Assembly (NCBI GenBank): GCA_916048095.2
Contig: OU696595.1
Span: 1,995,295 to 2,059,294, forward strand
Direction: 5' to 3'
DNA length: 64,000 bases
From: Sacculina carcini
Taxonomy: Eukaryota; Arthropoda; Thecostraca; Sacculinidae
In this document: piece by piece, positions 18,164-42,308 of the stretch
Position numbering within the stretch: the stretch's first letter is position 1
Layout: each line of letters begins with the position of its first letter
The notes under the pieces: generated by a model
The model's input: the letters and a program-made list of their open reading frames with translations, nothing else
What the model was told of the DNA's origin: nothing
Databases searched by the model: none
Made by a program: the position numbers and the translations under genes

Positions 18164-21075
18164 CTGAAGAGGCGCTTCCGACAGTGACAGTTTTTGTGAA
18201 TGGAATGCTGTGTAAAGCTCTGGTAGACACCGGTTGTTCTTGTTGTATTGTGTCGAGTGCGGTGTGCGATCGTTGGACCAGACAAAGAACAAAAGTGGAC
18301 ACGCTGGGAGGAGAATCTTTTACCTGCGATGGTGTAGCAAACTGCACGGTGAGAGTTAACGAATGTTCTGTCACGTTGAATATGTTAGTGGTACTTGGTA
18401 AACCATTAGAATTTGACATTATTCTGGGCATGAATGCCATCCGCGAGTTAGGAGGTGTATATGTTGGTGAGAAGAGAGTAGTTTTGGGAGAGTCTGTTGG
18501 CATGCGACTGCAGTGTGCAGCAGGGCAGCAGATCAAAGAGGAAAGACCAGGGCACGTCGTGGCTTTTGACCCCGAGCGAAGAGTGTGGAAGTGCCGATGG
18601 AGCTGGATAGATGGTGTTGAGCCTCAAGTACTGCCAAATCGTGTGGCACAATACAATGTGCCCCGTGAAGCTCGAGCGGCATTTGATGCAGAACTTGAAT
18701 CGTGGATCCGGGAAAAATGGCTGATTCCGTACGATGACAACGTGTACGGTCCTGCTCGTTGCTTGCTGCCATTGATGGCAGTGCAGCAGGAGAACAAGAA
18801 GAAAGTTCGTCCTGTGCTGGATTTCCGGCACTTGAATGCGTATATTGACTCGTTCACTGCTGATGCGGATGTTTGTCAGGATAAATTACGGACGTGGAGG
18901 AGAAAAGGTGAGAATCTTCACATCATGGATTTGACCAAAGCCTACCTGCAGATAGTTGTTGATCAGTCGTTGTGGCCATTTCAGACAGTGCGTTACAAAG
19001 GTAAACTGTACTGTCTGACACGTCTTGGCTTCGGTCTGAACTCGGCACCAGCTATCATGCAGACCGTGGTGAGCAAAGTGTTGTCGCTGAATGACAAGAT
19101 TTCTCGTGGCACGTCGGCGTACGTGGATGACGTCATAGTTGATGGAGATATAATCTCGCCACAGATAGTGAAGGAGCATTTGGAGACGTACGGATTGAAG
19201 AGCAAGGATGTACAACAAGTGTCCAGCGGTGCCAGAGTGTTGGGATTGAGAGTGTTCAGGTCACGTGATGGTACGATGATGTGGAAAAGAGACAATGAAT
19301 TACCGGAGTGTCCAGGAAAGCTTACGCGGCGCAGTGTATTTGCATTGAGCGGTAAACTCGTGTCCCATTATCCCGTGGCGAGCTGGCTTAGGGTAGCGGC
19401 ATCCTATTTGAAAAGGATGGTTACAGAAAACACTGATAGATGGGATGATGAAGTTTTGGACCCCAGTATTCCAAAATGTGTTGGTGAGCTGTTGGATCGA
19501 GTGAAGAGAGATGATCCAGTGAAGGGTGTTTGGCCAATCCAAGGAAACGCTGCAAAGGTGTGGGTAGATGCGAGTGATATTGCTATTGGTGTCGTTGTAC
19601 AAGTGAACGGTCGGACACTGGAGGACGGCTGTTGGCTAAGGAAAGAAGCACATCATATCAACATAGGAGAACTGGACGCGGTGATAAAAGGTCTCGGAAT
19701 GGCCGTGAAATTAGAGTTTAAAGAAATTGAATTGTTCACAGATTCGGCGAGTGTTTATGCATGGCTCATGGAGGTGATTACAAGAAAAAGAAAGATCAAG
19801 ACGGCTGCTACCTGTGAATTGTTAATTAGACGAAGGCTCGATATTGTCAGCAGTTTGATTGAAGAATATGGACTTAAACTGGAAGCCATAAAAGTTGATT
19901 CTGCTAGCAATAAGGCGGATATATTGACACGTGTACCAGCGTCATGGCTAAAAACACATCGTCCTCAGTGTGCGGTGGCTATAGTGCCAGACGATGTAAG
20001 GAAAATACACCACGACGCAGGACATCCAGGAGTCCATCGGACTAAATTTTTTTGTCGCCGCAAGGGGATTCGGGTTACAAGGCGACAGGTGGCCGAAGCA
20101 ATAAGAAAATGTGATGTGTGTAACTCAATTTGTCCTCCTCCTTTGAAATGGAAAGGTGGCAAGTTGAGTGTGAGTACAGCATGGAACAGACTGGCAGCAG
20201 ACTTTACTCATGTTATGAACGAATTATACATTAGTGTTATCGACTGTGGACCTTCACGTTTTACAATCTGGAGGAGAGTGTCATCTAGGAGTAGTGTTGA
20301 GGCAGCAAATATGATGCACGACGTGTTCAGCGAGCGGGGACCACCGCATCAGTTGCTGCTAGATAATGACACAGCGTTTCGCGGGGCACCTTTCATGAAT
20401 GCTATGAGGTTCTGGAACGTAGATGTTCGATTCAGATGTGCCTATAGACCTGAGGGTAACGGCATTATAGAAAGGTGCCACCGAACAGTGAAAACTATAG
20501 CCGCGAGGAAACAGTGCTCGGTGCGAGAAGCAGTTATGTTGTATAACATGTCGCCGGTGGGGAGTGGCGGCGCCGAGAAAAGACCGGTGGATATGGTTTA
20601 CCGTTACCAAGTGAGAATGCGGGATGAGTCCACATCGGTGAGGCGAGAGCTAAGGACAGTCGATTGTCCGTTTGATATTGGTGATCGTGTTTGGGTTCGA
20701 CGACCTGGTGATAGGTGTGACGTGGTGAGTGGAAAAGGCGTGGTGACAGGAATAGTTTCTAATGAAGTTATTGAGGTGGACGGAATGAATCGTCATGTGA
20801 GAGATTTGAGACCGCGACGAGAGGACCGTGACTGCAATGCAGTGATTCCGGCACGTGCGTCTACTAGCAGAGACAGTGATGAGTCGCCTATGGAAGTGTT
20901 CTTCTCAACTCCAGTGGATACAACCGAAAATGAGCATGAGTGTCCGAGTCCGCGCGAGAGGGTTAGGCCGAGGAGAGAGACGTGTCGCCCGGCGAGATTC
21001 AATGATTACGTGGTGTACGTCGACGATGAAGGAGACCCACCAGAAGATGATTTTGAAAATCAGGAGGAGATGTAA
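18106..21075 (+). CDS. pol: Pol of the LTR element (PR-RT-RH-IN)
   Basis: 989 codons, open throughout. Domains in order: aspartic protease (LVDTGC, residue about 40); reverse transcriptase (RPVLDFRHLNAY, MDLTKAYLQI, LTRLGFGLNSAP, AYVDDV near residue 340); RNase H (KVWVDASDIAIGVV, LFTDSAS); integrase with an HHCC zinc region, a DFTHVMNELY/LLLDNDTAF/NGIIERCHR catalytic core and a basic C-terminal extension. Probably translated as a Gag-Pol fusion by -1 frameshifting. Confidence 0.92.
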   Translation: MFKKRNRREFISAGALSAVAEEALPTVTVFVNGMLCKALVDTGCSCCIVSSAVCDRWTRQRTKVDTLGGESFTCDGVANCTVRVNECSVTLNMLVVLGKPLEFDIILGMNAIRELGGVYVGEKRVVLGESVGMRLQCAAGQQIKEERPGHVVAFDPERRVWKCRWSWIDGVEPQVLPNRVAQYNVPREARAAFDAELESWIREKWLIPYDDNVYGPARCLLPLMAVQQENKKKVRPVLDFRHLNAYIDSFTADADVCQDKLRTWRRKGENLHIMDLTKAYLQIVVDQSLWPFQTVRYKGKLYCLTRLGFGLNSAPAIMQTVVSKVLSLNDKISRGTSAYVDDVIVDGDIISPQIVKEHLETYGLKSKDVQQVSSGARVLGLRVFRSRDGTMMWKRDNELPECPGKLTRRSVFALSGKLVSHYPVASWLRVAASYLKRMVTENTDRWDDEVLDPSIPKCVGELLDRVKRDDPVKGVWPIQGNAAKVWVDASDIAIGVVVQVNGRTLEDGCWLRKEAHHINIGELDAVIKGLGMAVKLEFKEIELFTDSASVYAWLMEVITRKRKIKTAATCELLIRRRLDIVSSLIEEYGLKLEAIKVDSASNKADILTRVPASWLKTHRPQCAVAIVPDDVRKIHHDAGHPGVHRTKFFCRRKGIRVTRRQVAEAIRKCDVCNSICPPPLKWKGGKLSVSTAWNRLAADFTHVMNELYISVIDCGPSRFTIWRRVSSRSSVEAANMMHDVFSERGPPHQLLLDNDTAFRGAPFMNAMRFWNVDVRFRCAYRPEGNGIIERCHRTVKTIAARKQCSVREAVMLYNMSPVGSGGAEKRPVDMVYRYQVRMRDESTSVRRELRTVDCPFDIGDRVWVRRPGDRCDVVSGKGVVTGIVSNEVIEVDGMNRHVRDLRPRREDRDCNAVIPARASTSRDSDESPMEVFFSTPVDTTENEHECPSPRERVRPRRETCRPARFNDYVVYVDDEGDPPEDDFENQEEM

Positions 21076-21304
21076 TTATGAGTTGATGTTTGGCGTATCA
21101 CGAACATATTTATCACGTGATGTTAATGTTTGTATATTTATTGTTGGTTTTGCAGTGCGAGCGGAGATTTGAATTTAACGGAATTGCGTGGATGAGAGTT
21201 ATTGAGATAGGAAGTGAATCAGTGTTGATGTGTAATTATGTGTTGATGTTTGGGTGTATAATTTCTTTGTCGTTTCATTAGTGTTTTAAATACAAGCTTT
21301 TACA
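21071..21304 (+). repeat. 3' LTR (234 bp)
   Basis: Identical by eye to the 5' LTR. Followed by the CTATT target duplication. Confidence 0.93.
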
Positions 21305-21309
21305 CTATT

Positions 21310-21859
21310 CCACGTTTCTTTGCTGCGTTGCAGGTTTGAATTTCATTTTTTTTTGCTGGACCGTTTGTATTGTATTTTGTACAAACATTTTGTATCTCGA
21401 TTGCATGGAACACAAATTTAAAAAATCCCCAATTAGTTGTGCTTTTGTAGACTAGAGTAATTGCCCGATACATTTTTGTTTTTAATGCTTGCTTTAAAAA
21501 TAATCTGTCTGTCGTATTCTATTGTTTTGCCGAAATTGCAGAGTGAATTTAGTGACTTTATCATGTATCTGGCAGCTTTGTAAAAATTTCGTATATAGAC
21601 CGTCGTGTTCGCTTGTCAATTTACTGCTTTGGTTGTGCCGCTAATTTTTATGACATTTGAATCAAATTGTCTGCGCGCCTCAATTTTTTCAACAGGTCAA
21701 TATGTTATTTTTTACATTTCCCTTCATTGGATATATCCTATTTGTTATTTTATCAGTGTTGTGTGCTGTCGAATATGCAATGAGGACGCGGTTGTTATTT
21801 TTCAGAAAAGTGGTTCTCGTATTTTATTTTGCTTTTATGCCATATGACCCTTGTTATTT
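21310..21859. other. Intergenic, no gene seen
   Basis: T-rich unique sequence with no convincing coding or repeat structure. Confidence 0.4.
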
Positions 21860-22706
21860 TTTTAGTCTTTTTCTCCCTTTCTCTTCGAATTTCGATGGCT
21901 TCCTATTATTTCCAGAATTAAATTAAAAGTATGCTGCTTAATCTACAAGTTATTGCATGATCCTTGTCAACCTATTTATCTTTCTGAACTGCTTTCGCCC
22001 GCTGAAAATCCCTGTATACGACATTCCGTTCCTTTTCCTGTCCCCGTGCCCTCAATGAATCATCTTGGTCCTCCAAATCTGTTTTTTCTGCGGTCCCCGT
22101 CTTTATAATTCTCTCTCCTCTCACATCACCTCTTCGCTTACTTATCGTTCGTTTGCCTCTTTTTTGCGTAGTTATATTTTTGAATTATCATTCGATCCAA
22201 TTACCCACTCTCTAACTCCATTCGCCTCTCTTTGATATCTTCTGCTCCTGTCCTTTTATCCTTCCGTGTTGCATGTTTGTCATTGTAATTATCACAGTCA
22301 ATTTTAAAGTTTGATGTATTTATCCTAGGTGTGTTTATTGTTTGCTTATATTGTACATGGTTATCTGTTTCATTCCTGGTTGTGGTACAATATTTAGACT
22401 TTTTGCTGTGTTTGTTTTGATGCAATTCCTTGGTTCTTTATTGTATTTATTTCTCTTTCCTTCTCTTAACTTTCGCTCTTTTCCCGCTTTTCCTTTTTTG
22501 CATTGTACTGTGAATATGGCTTTGTAGTTTGTGGCTTCTGTCATAGTATCTTCCTATCTTTGTTGGTTCTTATAGTTGTCCGCATGTTCTTTTGTGTGCG
22601 TGTGCGGTGTTTAAATGTTTAATCGTGTTCTTTTCCCATGTTCATTGTAGTTTGTCGCGCTTGTGTTCTTCGATGGGCACTATACAAATAAATTATTGAT
22701 TGATTG
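21860..22706 (+). mobile_element. LINE-E-type CR1/L2-like LINE, 3' fragment
   Basis: Decayed C-terminal coding (a LLHDPCQPIYLS-like stretch, [24 protein letters not shown]) collinear with the minus-strand copy at 4734-6983. The 3' end is GGGCACTATACAAATAAATT followed by (ATTG)n at 22690-22706. It is 5'-truncated. Confidence 0.8.
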
Positions 22707-22867
22707 AGTCTAATAATCAATGCCCAATTGAGGGGTTGTCGGTTTATCATGAAAACATTATAGTAATAAACAATATAAGTTCCACAGGATAAATTTCAAC
22801 TACACTTAACAGCTTTCTCGCTTCACCACATCAACTCATTCCCGTCTCCAACATTGTTTGCTCTTGC

Positions 22868-22881
22868 GTTGCCATGACAAC
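22868..22881. promoter_or_regulatory. RFX X-box-like motif upstream of KCTD
   Basis: GTTGCCATGACAAC is a near-palindrome close to the RFX consensus GTNRCC-N0-3-RGYAAC (one mismatch), about 220 bp before the KCTD start codon. The flanking TTGC/GCAA extends the symmetry. The assignment rests on motif match only. Confidence 0.35.
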
Positions 22882-23099
22882 GCAATACCATTAACAATTG
22901 CACTATTGATAAATATTCACAGTTAACACACAAGCATAATGCTAAATTCTAACACACTCACTCATACAAGTACAAGATAATAACTACATGACAAATATTA
23001 GTTGTTGCTGGCTAATTGTTTGCTCAGCTAAATTCAGCTCATTCAATCCTGTCAACTGGCTATTACTGCGATTCGTACTTGTTTGTACAGGCTGGCTGT

Positions 23100-38110
<15,011 letters not shown>

Positions 38111-38237
38111 TATAATAGCGTGTATTGCACTCCACCAATTTATTTTCACTATATTATCATTCACACACACACACATACACATACACACACATGTGCACAC
38201 ATTCACGTACACGCACACACATACACATTGTTTAGTT

Positions 38238-38530
38238 GTTCGCCTCATAGCCCAGTGGTTAAGACGCACGCTTTGTGCACGAGAGGTCCAGGGTTCGATT
38301 CCCTGGCGAGGTGAAACGGATGGGTTTATTTCTTAAAGTGACAGCCCAATTGTCGCAATGCGGGTTTTGTGTGCGCGCAGCCGTACAGTTTTCTGTGCTG
38401 GCCGTGACTGCGATAACCTGTGTGTGGCGGCCGGACCTGCGGTGTGCCAGCCGGGGCCGTGAGGCTTTGCCCCGCAAAATTACACGCGAACATAGCCTTC
38501 TCTACTGCTGTGTTCAAATGCGTAGTTATG
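38238..38530 (+). mobile_element. tRNA-headed SINE candidate
   Basis: A tRNA-like head (about 38241-38315) has box A-like TAGCCCAGTGG and a clear box B GGTTCGATTCC with paired T arm (CAGGG/CCCTG). The anticodon stem is poorly paired and the acceptor stem has an offset, so it is not a working tRNA; overall it resembles tRNA-Ala or -Thr. It is followed by a GC-rich body to about 38500 with no coding. A tRNA-derived SINE is the best explanation, but only one copy is seen here. Confidence 0.5.
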
Positions 38531-38689
38531 TATAATTATATTTTAGTTATACATATATAATTATATGTAGTATATTGTATATATCATGTACATGGTTACA
38601 TGTAACCATGGTATACATGTATACATATATAACCATGGTATACATGTAGTATATTGTATATGTAGTATATGTATATATATGTGATATAT

Positions 38690-40095
38690 TGTATGTATCG
38701 TCAGCTTTGAGTACATGTAGACTCAAAGCTGACGTTTGAGAGTCACATTCGGAAGCTAATTTGTTCGGCATCGCGGAAACTGGGAATTATAAGAAAGGCA
38801 TATCGGATGTTCGGTAGCAGCACAATCTCAAAAAGTTGTTTTCGCTGTTTCATTTTGCCAATTCTGGAGTACTGCGCCCCCGTGTGGTCTTCTGCTGCGG
38901 ATTGTCACCTCAATCTCATCAACAGAGTTGTTAGAACTTGCAAGTTCCTCTGTGGTGACTTGGATCTTGGTGATCTTTGCCATCGTCGAAAGGTCAGCAG
39001 CGTGTGCATGCTGTACAAGATCAAGCACAACGACCATCATCCGATGAGCAAGTCAATTCCTGATGATTTCGTGGCAGCAAGAAGCACACGGTTTACATCC
39101 AAACAGCATTCCCAGTGCATGGCTCCAATTCGTTGTCGTACAAAACAATTCCAACGTTGCTTTCTTCCGGCCACTGTGTCTACTTGGAACACGTTGAAGG
39201 AGGAGGCTTTCTCGCAGAACAATTTGAACAAATTCAAGGCCAAAGTAAATGAAATGCTACTGAAAGAGCGGAATTGACTGTTAAGTCTTATTAATTGTAT
39301 ATTTATTCATATTTATTGTTATTTATTCATGCTTATTGTTATTTATTTTCTATTTATTTATATTTATTCCTATTTTACTCTCTATTTATTACTATTTATT
39401 ATTGGTTGTTGTTATTTATTAAATTATACTTTTACTCAGTGTTGGCTGTTGTTGTTTATTGAATCATATTTATTGTTGTTGCTGTTTATTGAGTCATATT
39501 TATTGTTGTTGTTGTTTATTGAATCATATTTATTGTTGTTGCTGTTTATTGAATCATATTTATTGTTGTTGTTGTTTATTGAATCATTTTTATTGTTGTT
39601 GCTGTTTATTGAATCATATTTATTGTTGTTGTTGTTTATTGAATCATATTTATTGGTGTTATTGTTTATTGAATCACATTTATTTGTGTTGTTGTTACTT
39701 ATTGAATCATATTTATATTTATTGTTGGATGTTTCTTATTGAATCATATGTATTGTTATTGATTGTTATTTATTACTTATTTATTAATATTTATTCTTAT
39801 TTATTGATGGCTGTTATTTACTGAATCACATATTTATTGTTGATTGTTATTATTTATTGAGGAACGTGGGCGGAGTGACATTATGGATTATTATCGGATG
39901 ATGGTTTATTATTTATTGTTATTTATTTATTATTTTCTTTCCAACTCTCTTTCTAGACTTTTTTCTCTTCGAACTCTCTTTCTCTCTGAATCTTTTGGGC
40001 GCTTCCGGTACATGGGGCCACCTTAGGGTGGTAATAGTGCTTGCACTCTTCCCATGCTACTGGATTTGCCTGTAATTAATAATAATAATAATAAG
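38690..40095 (+). mobile_element. LINE-A copy 3, 5'-truncated
   Basis: Starts at the point equivalent to 55117 of the full-length element (ACATGTAGACTCAAAGCT) and carries the last 156 RT-domain codons (38807-39274), the 30-bp VNTR (39450-39690) and the (AAT)n tail. At its 5' junction, 14 nt are present as an inverted copy (CGTCAGCTTTGAGT / ACTCAAAGCTGACG around ACATGTAG). Confidence 0.93.
39450..39690. repeat. 30-bp VNTR in LINE-A 3' UTR (copy 3)
   Basis: About 8 units of the same 30-bp repeat as in the other LINE-A copies. Confidence 0.93.
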
Positions 40096-40495
40096 TTGTC
40101 AGTTGTTGCGAAAGGATGTGTTTGTTGCGTCTCCGAGTTTTTGTGGATTTTTGGAAGTTTTTTTACAGCATTTTGGTGAGTGAATGGTGCATGCGTGTCC
40201 AGTAGATGTTGTGTGATGTGACCTCGCCGGCGTGCCAGGGCGACAGGAACATTGACAACCGATAGAAGCTGCCAAACTTCGATAGTTTTGAATAGGTTTC
40301 CGATATATTTGTTAGATTCGTCAGATTTCCTGCTTCATTTGCTGACATAACATTTTTAGCAAAAACTCGTGCTGTGAATCTTGATGGCGCCTCAATTTTC
40401 TGCATCAAATGTGGAAATTTAGAATAGTGAATAATAATTAGGTGCTTAGTTTTAGTATTACTGCACTTGGGTACATACGTAAGTGATCAGTCTCA
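40096..40495. other. No gene seen
   Basis: Unique sequence between LINE-A copy 3 and RLE LINE copy 2. It may include the 5' leader of the latter. Confidence 0.4.
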
Positions 40496-40690
40496 GAAGT
40501 GCGTGTTTCTTCCGTGCTCCTGCTAACCTTGTCGGGTACTACAACCCGCCTCCTGCTGCGTTAGTGTGCTTGTGTCGACTGTGTGTCTGCTGTCTGCTGT
40601 CTGCCACCCCACCGGTCGCCGTGGACACTCCATATGTAATAAACCAGGATTGACATTCCTGATCACCAACGGCACCCAGCCGAGCTTGAA

Positions 40691-40888
40691 TGTGCCGTGT
40701 ATACAGCCACCGTACAGAGAGCGCAGCAAACCGGCCTTGTGGTCCACCCGGCCTGCCGCCAATTTTTCCGCCGACAGCAGCACGACATACGGCTAAACAG
40801 ACGTTGCGCCCGCGATGGTAATTGCCCGATAACGCGGTCGACCCGCTCGTGCGTCCCCTGTCGACTAATCAAATGCTTCGCCGTCAGC
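40691..40888 (+). pseudogene. Nuclear-receptor-type DNA-binding domain in RLE LINE copy 2
   Basis: The translation reads CAVY-x14-HPACRQFFRRQQ, then 10 residues, then CARDGNCPITRSTRSCVPC and RLIKCFAV. This follows the nuclear receptor DBD plan: first finger C-x2-C-x13-C-x2-C, then the P-box/FFRR helix, second finger C-x5-C-x9-C-x2-C, then RLxKCxxxG. Two first-finger cysteines are replaced here (Y and H), but copy 3 has cysteine at both. FFRR, NCPI and CRLxKCF are nuclear-receptor hallmarks. The NR assignment is an inference from the cysteine spacing and these motifs, seen in two diverged copies. Confidence 0.75.
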
Positions 40889-40963
40889 CTGCAACACGCA
40901 CCACCTACAGGTGACGCAACATCCGACACCGGGGAACCACACAAGCAGCCTAGTTCCCCGGCC

Positions 40964-41106
40964 TGCCCTGTCTGTCTGTCCTGCAACTGAGGAAACAGGA
41001 CGATAACTTGCGAAACTTGCGACCGTCCTTTCCACCACTCCTGTGTGGGCGTCACCCGGGATCAGGCCGAGGCACTACCTTTGTGGAGCTGCGATAAGTG
41101 CCTGCG
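40964..41106 (+). pseudogene. PHD-type zinc finger in RLE LINE copy 2
   Basis: C-x2-C ... CETCDRPFHHSC ... WSCDKC gives the C4HC3 order of a PHD finger. One in-frame TGA lies between the first two cysteine pairs. Confidence 0.7.
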
Positions 41107-42229
41107 ATGCCGCAGCGAGAAAGAGATTAGATTCCTTCGACGAGATTGACAGCAATACACCAACCGACCTCACCGCCGCACTTTTCGAGTTGTGTCTGCG
41201 ATCCAGTGTGTACCAGCACGTGTCACGCGCTCTGCGACATCGAGTTGCAGCTGAACTGTCGCAGCGAATCACGGCTGCACTGGAGGAGCGCTCTCTCGGT
41301 GTCTGGTAGCGTTTGGTATCATACACAGCTACTGGCCCTTTTTTGTATAACCAACCCAGCCACTGCCGACATACAGCGCCGAGGGCGGAGAGCGAGGACG
41401 AAGCCAGATCGGGATGCGTCCGAAACAAGTGAGCCGCTGGTGACATTGCTGGTGCACTACGATTGCTCACTTCATGCGACAGCGTGGTCGGATGCAGCGA
41501 ATAAGTGACCAGGGAGCTGGAGGAAAAACATCCAGCAGTGCTCGATTGCGAGCAGCCTCCGCCATGTCGTGACTGCCTCGAGCTCCGCGTAGAGAAGCAG
41601 AAGGTCCAGAAAGCCATCAACAGCCTGCCTAAAGGCTCCTCTGGTGGACTCGACGGCCTGAGGCCACTTCACCTTCGCCAACTTGTCTCGCAGCAAACGG
41701 CAGAGGCTGGTCAACAGCTGTTAGCTGCACTCACAGCGTTATCCAACTGCGCCATCGCCGGCCGGATTCCAGACTGCGCCAGACCCGCTTTCTACAGCGC
41801 GCGTCTCATTGCATTGCGCAAGAATTCGTCTGGTCGTGCAGGGGCGTTGAGCAGGGGGATACACTCGGACCACTGTTATGCGCCCTGGCCGTGGACTCTA
41901 TCGCACAATCAATGAAATCACCTTTAAACGTGTGGTACCTCGTAGATGCGACTCTTGCCGGACCAAGACACACCGTCTTAACAGACGTCGGCCGCTTCCT
42001 GCCAGCCCTCCACTACATCGGTCTAAATATCAACTCCAGAAAATGCGAGGTAACTCCTGGGCCCACCTGACGACAAGAGCAATGGACAGAACAACGCAGC
42101 AGCTTTGTTAAATGAGGCGGCGGAGACTCATATGGATAAGCTGCAGCTCCTCGGCGCCCCGCTCTGAAGCGGGAGCATAGGCAGGGCGCTGAACATCATC
42201 AGCGACGCCACATACCTGTTGATTGAAAG

Positions 42230-42308
42230 ATCAGGCTATATCGGCTCGCACCGGCGCTGTTCTTCCTCAGCAAGTACGCGTCGGTGCCGCGAGCCGATAT
42301 AGCCTGAT
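42230..42308. repeat. 20-bp perfect inverted repeat in RLE LINE copy 2
   Basis: ATCAGGCTATATCGGCTCGC (42230-42249) is the exact reverse complement of 42289-42308, with a 39-nt spacer. Copy 3 lacks this symmetry, so it arose in this copy. Confidence 0.8.

Larger units (their letters stand above)
17120..21304 (+). mobile_element. Ty3/gypsy-like LTR retrotransposon, apparently whole
   Basis: Two 234-bp direct repeats (17120-17353 and 21071-21304) start TGTAATTATG and end TTTTACA. By eye they are identical, and they are flanked by a 5-bp target duplication CTATT (17115-17119, 21305-21309). The interior carries gag and pol in the order protease, RT, RNase H, integrase, as in Ty3/gypsy (Metaviridae); the clade is not resolved and BEL/Pao is a less likely alternative. 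No envelope-like gene is seen. No obvious breaks are visible. Identical LTRs and the clean duplication mean a recent insertion. It lies between the PDI and KCTD genes, in the same sense as both. Confidence 0.92.

Noticed and set aside
18106-21075. Domesticated host gene from the long pol frame
   Set aside because: Flanked by identical LTRs and a target duplication, so it is simply a young element.
38241-38315. Functional tRNA gene
   Set aside because: Acceptor and anticodon stems are mismatched and a repeat-like body follows; better read as a SINE head.
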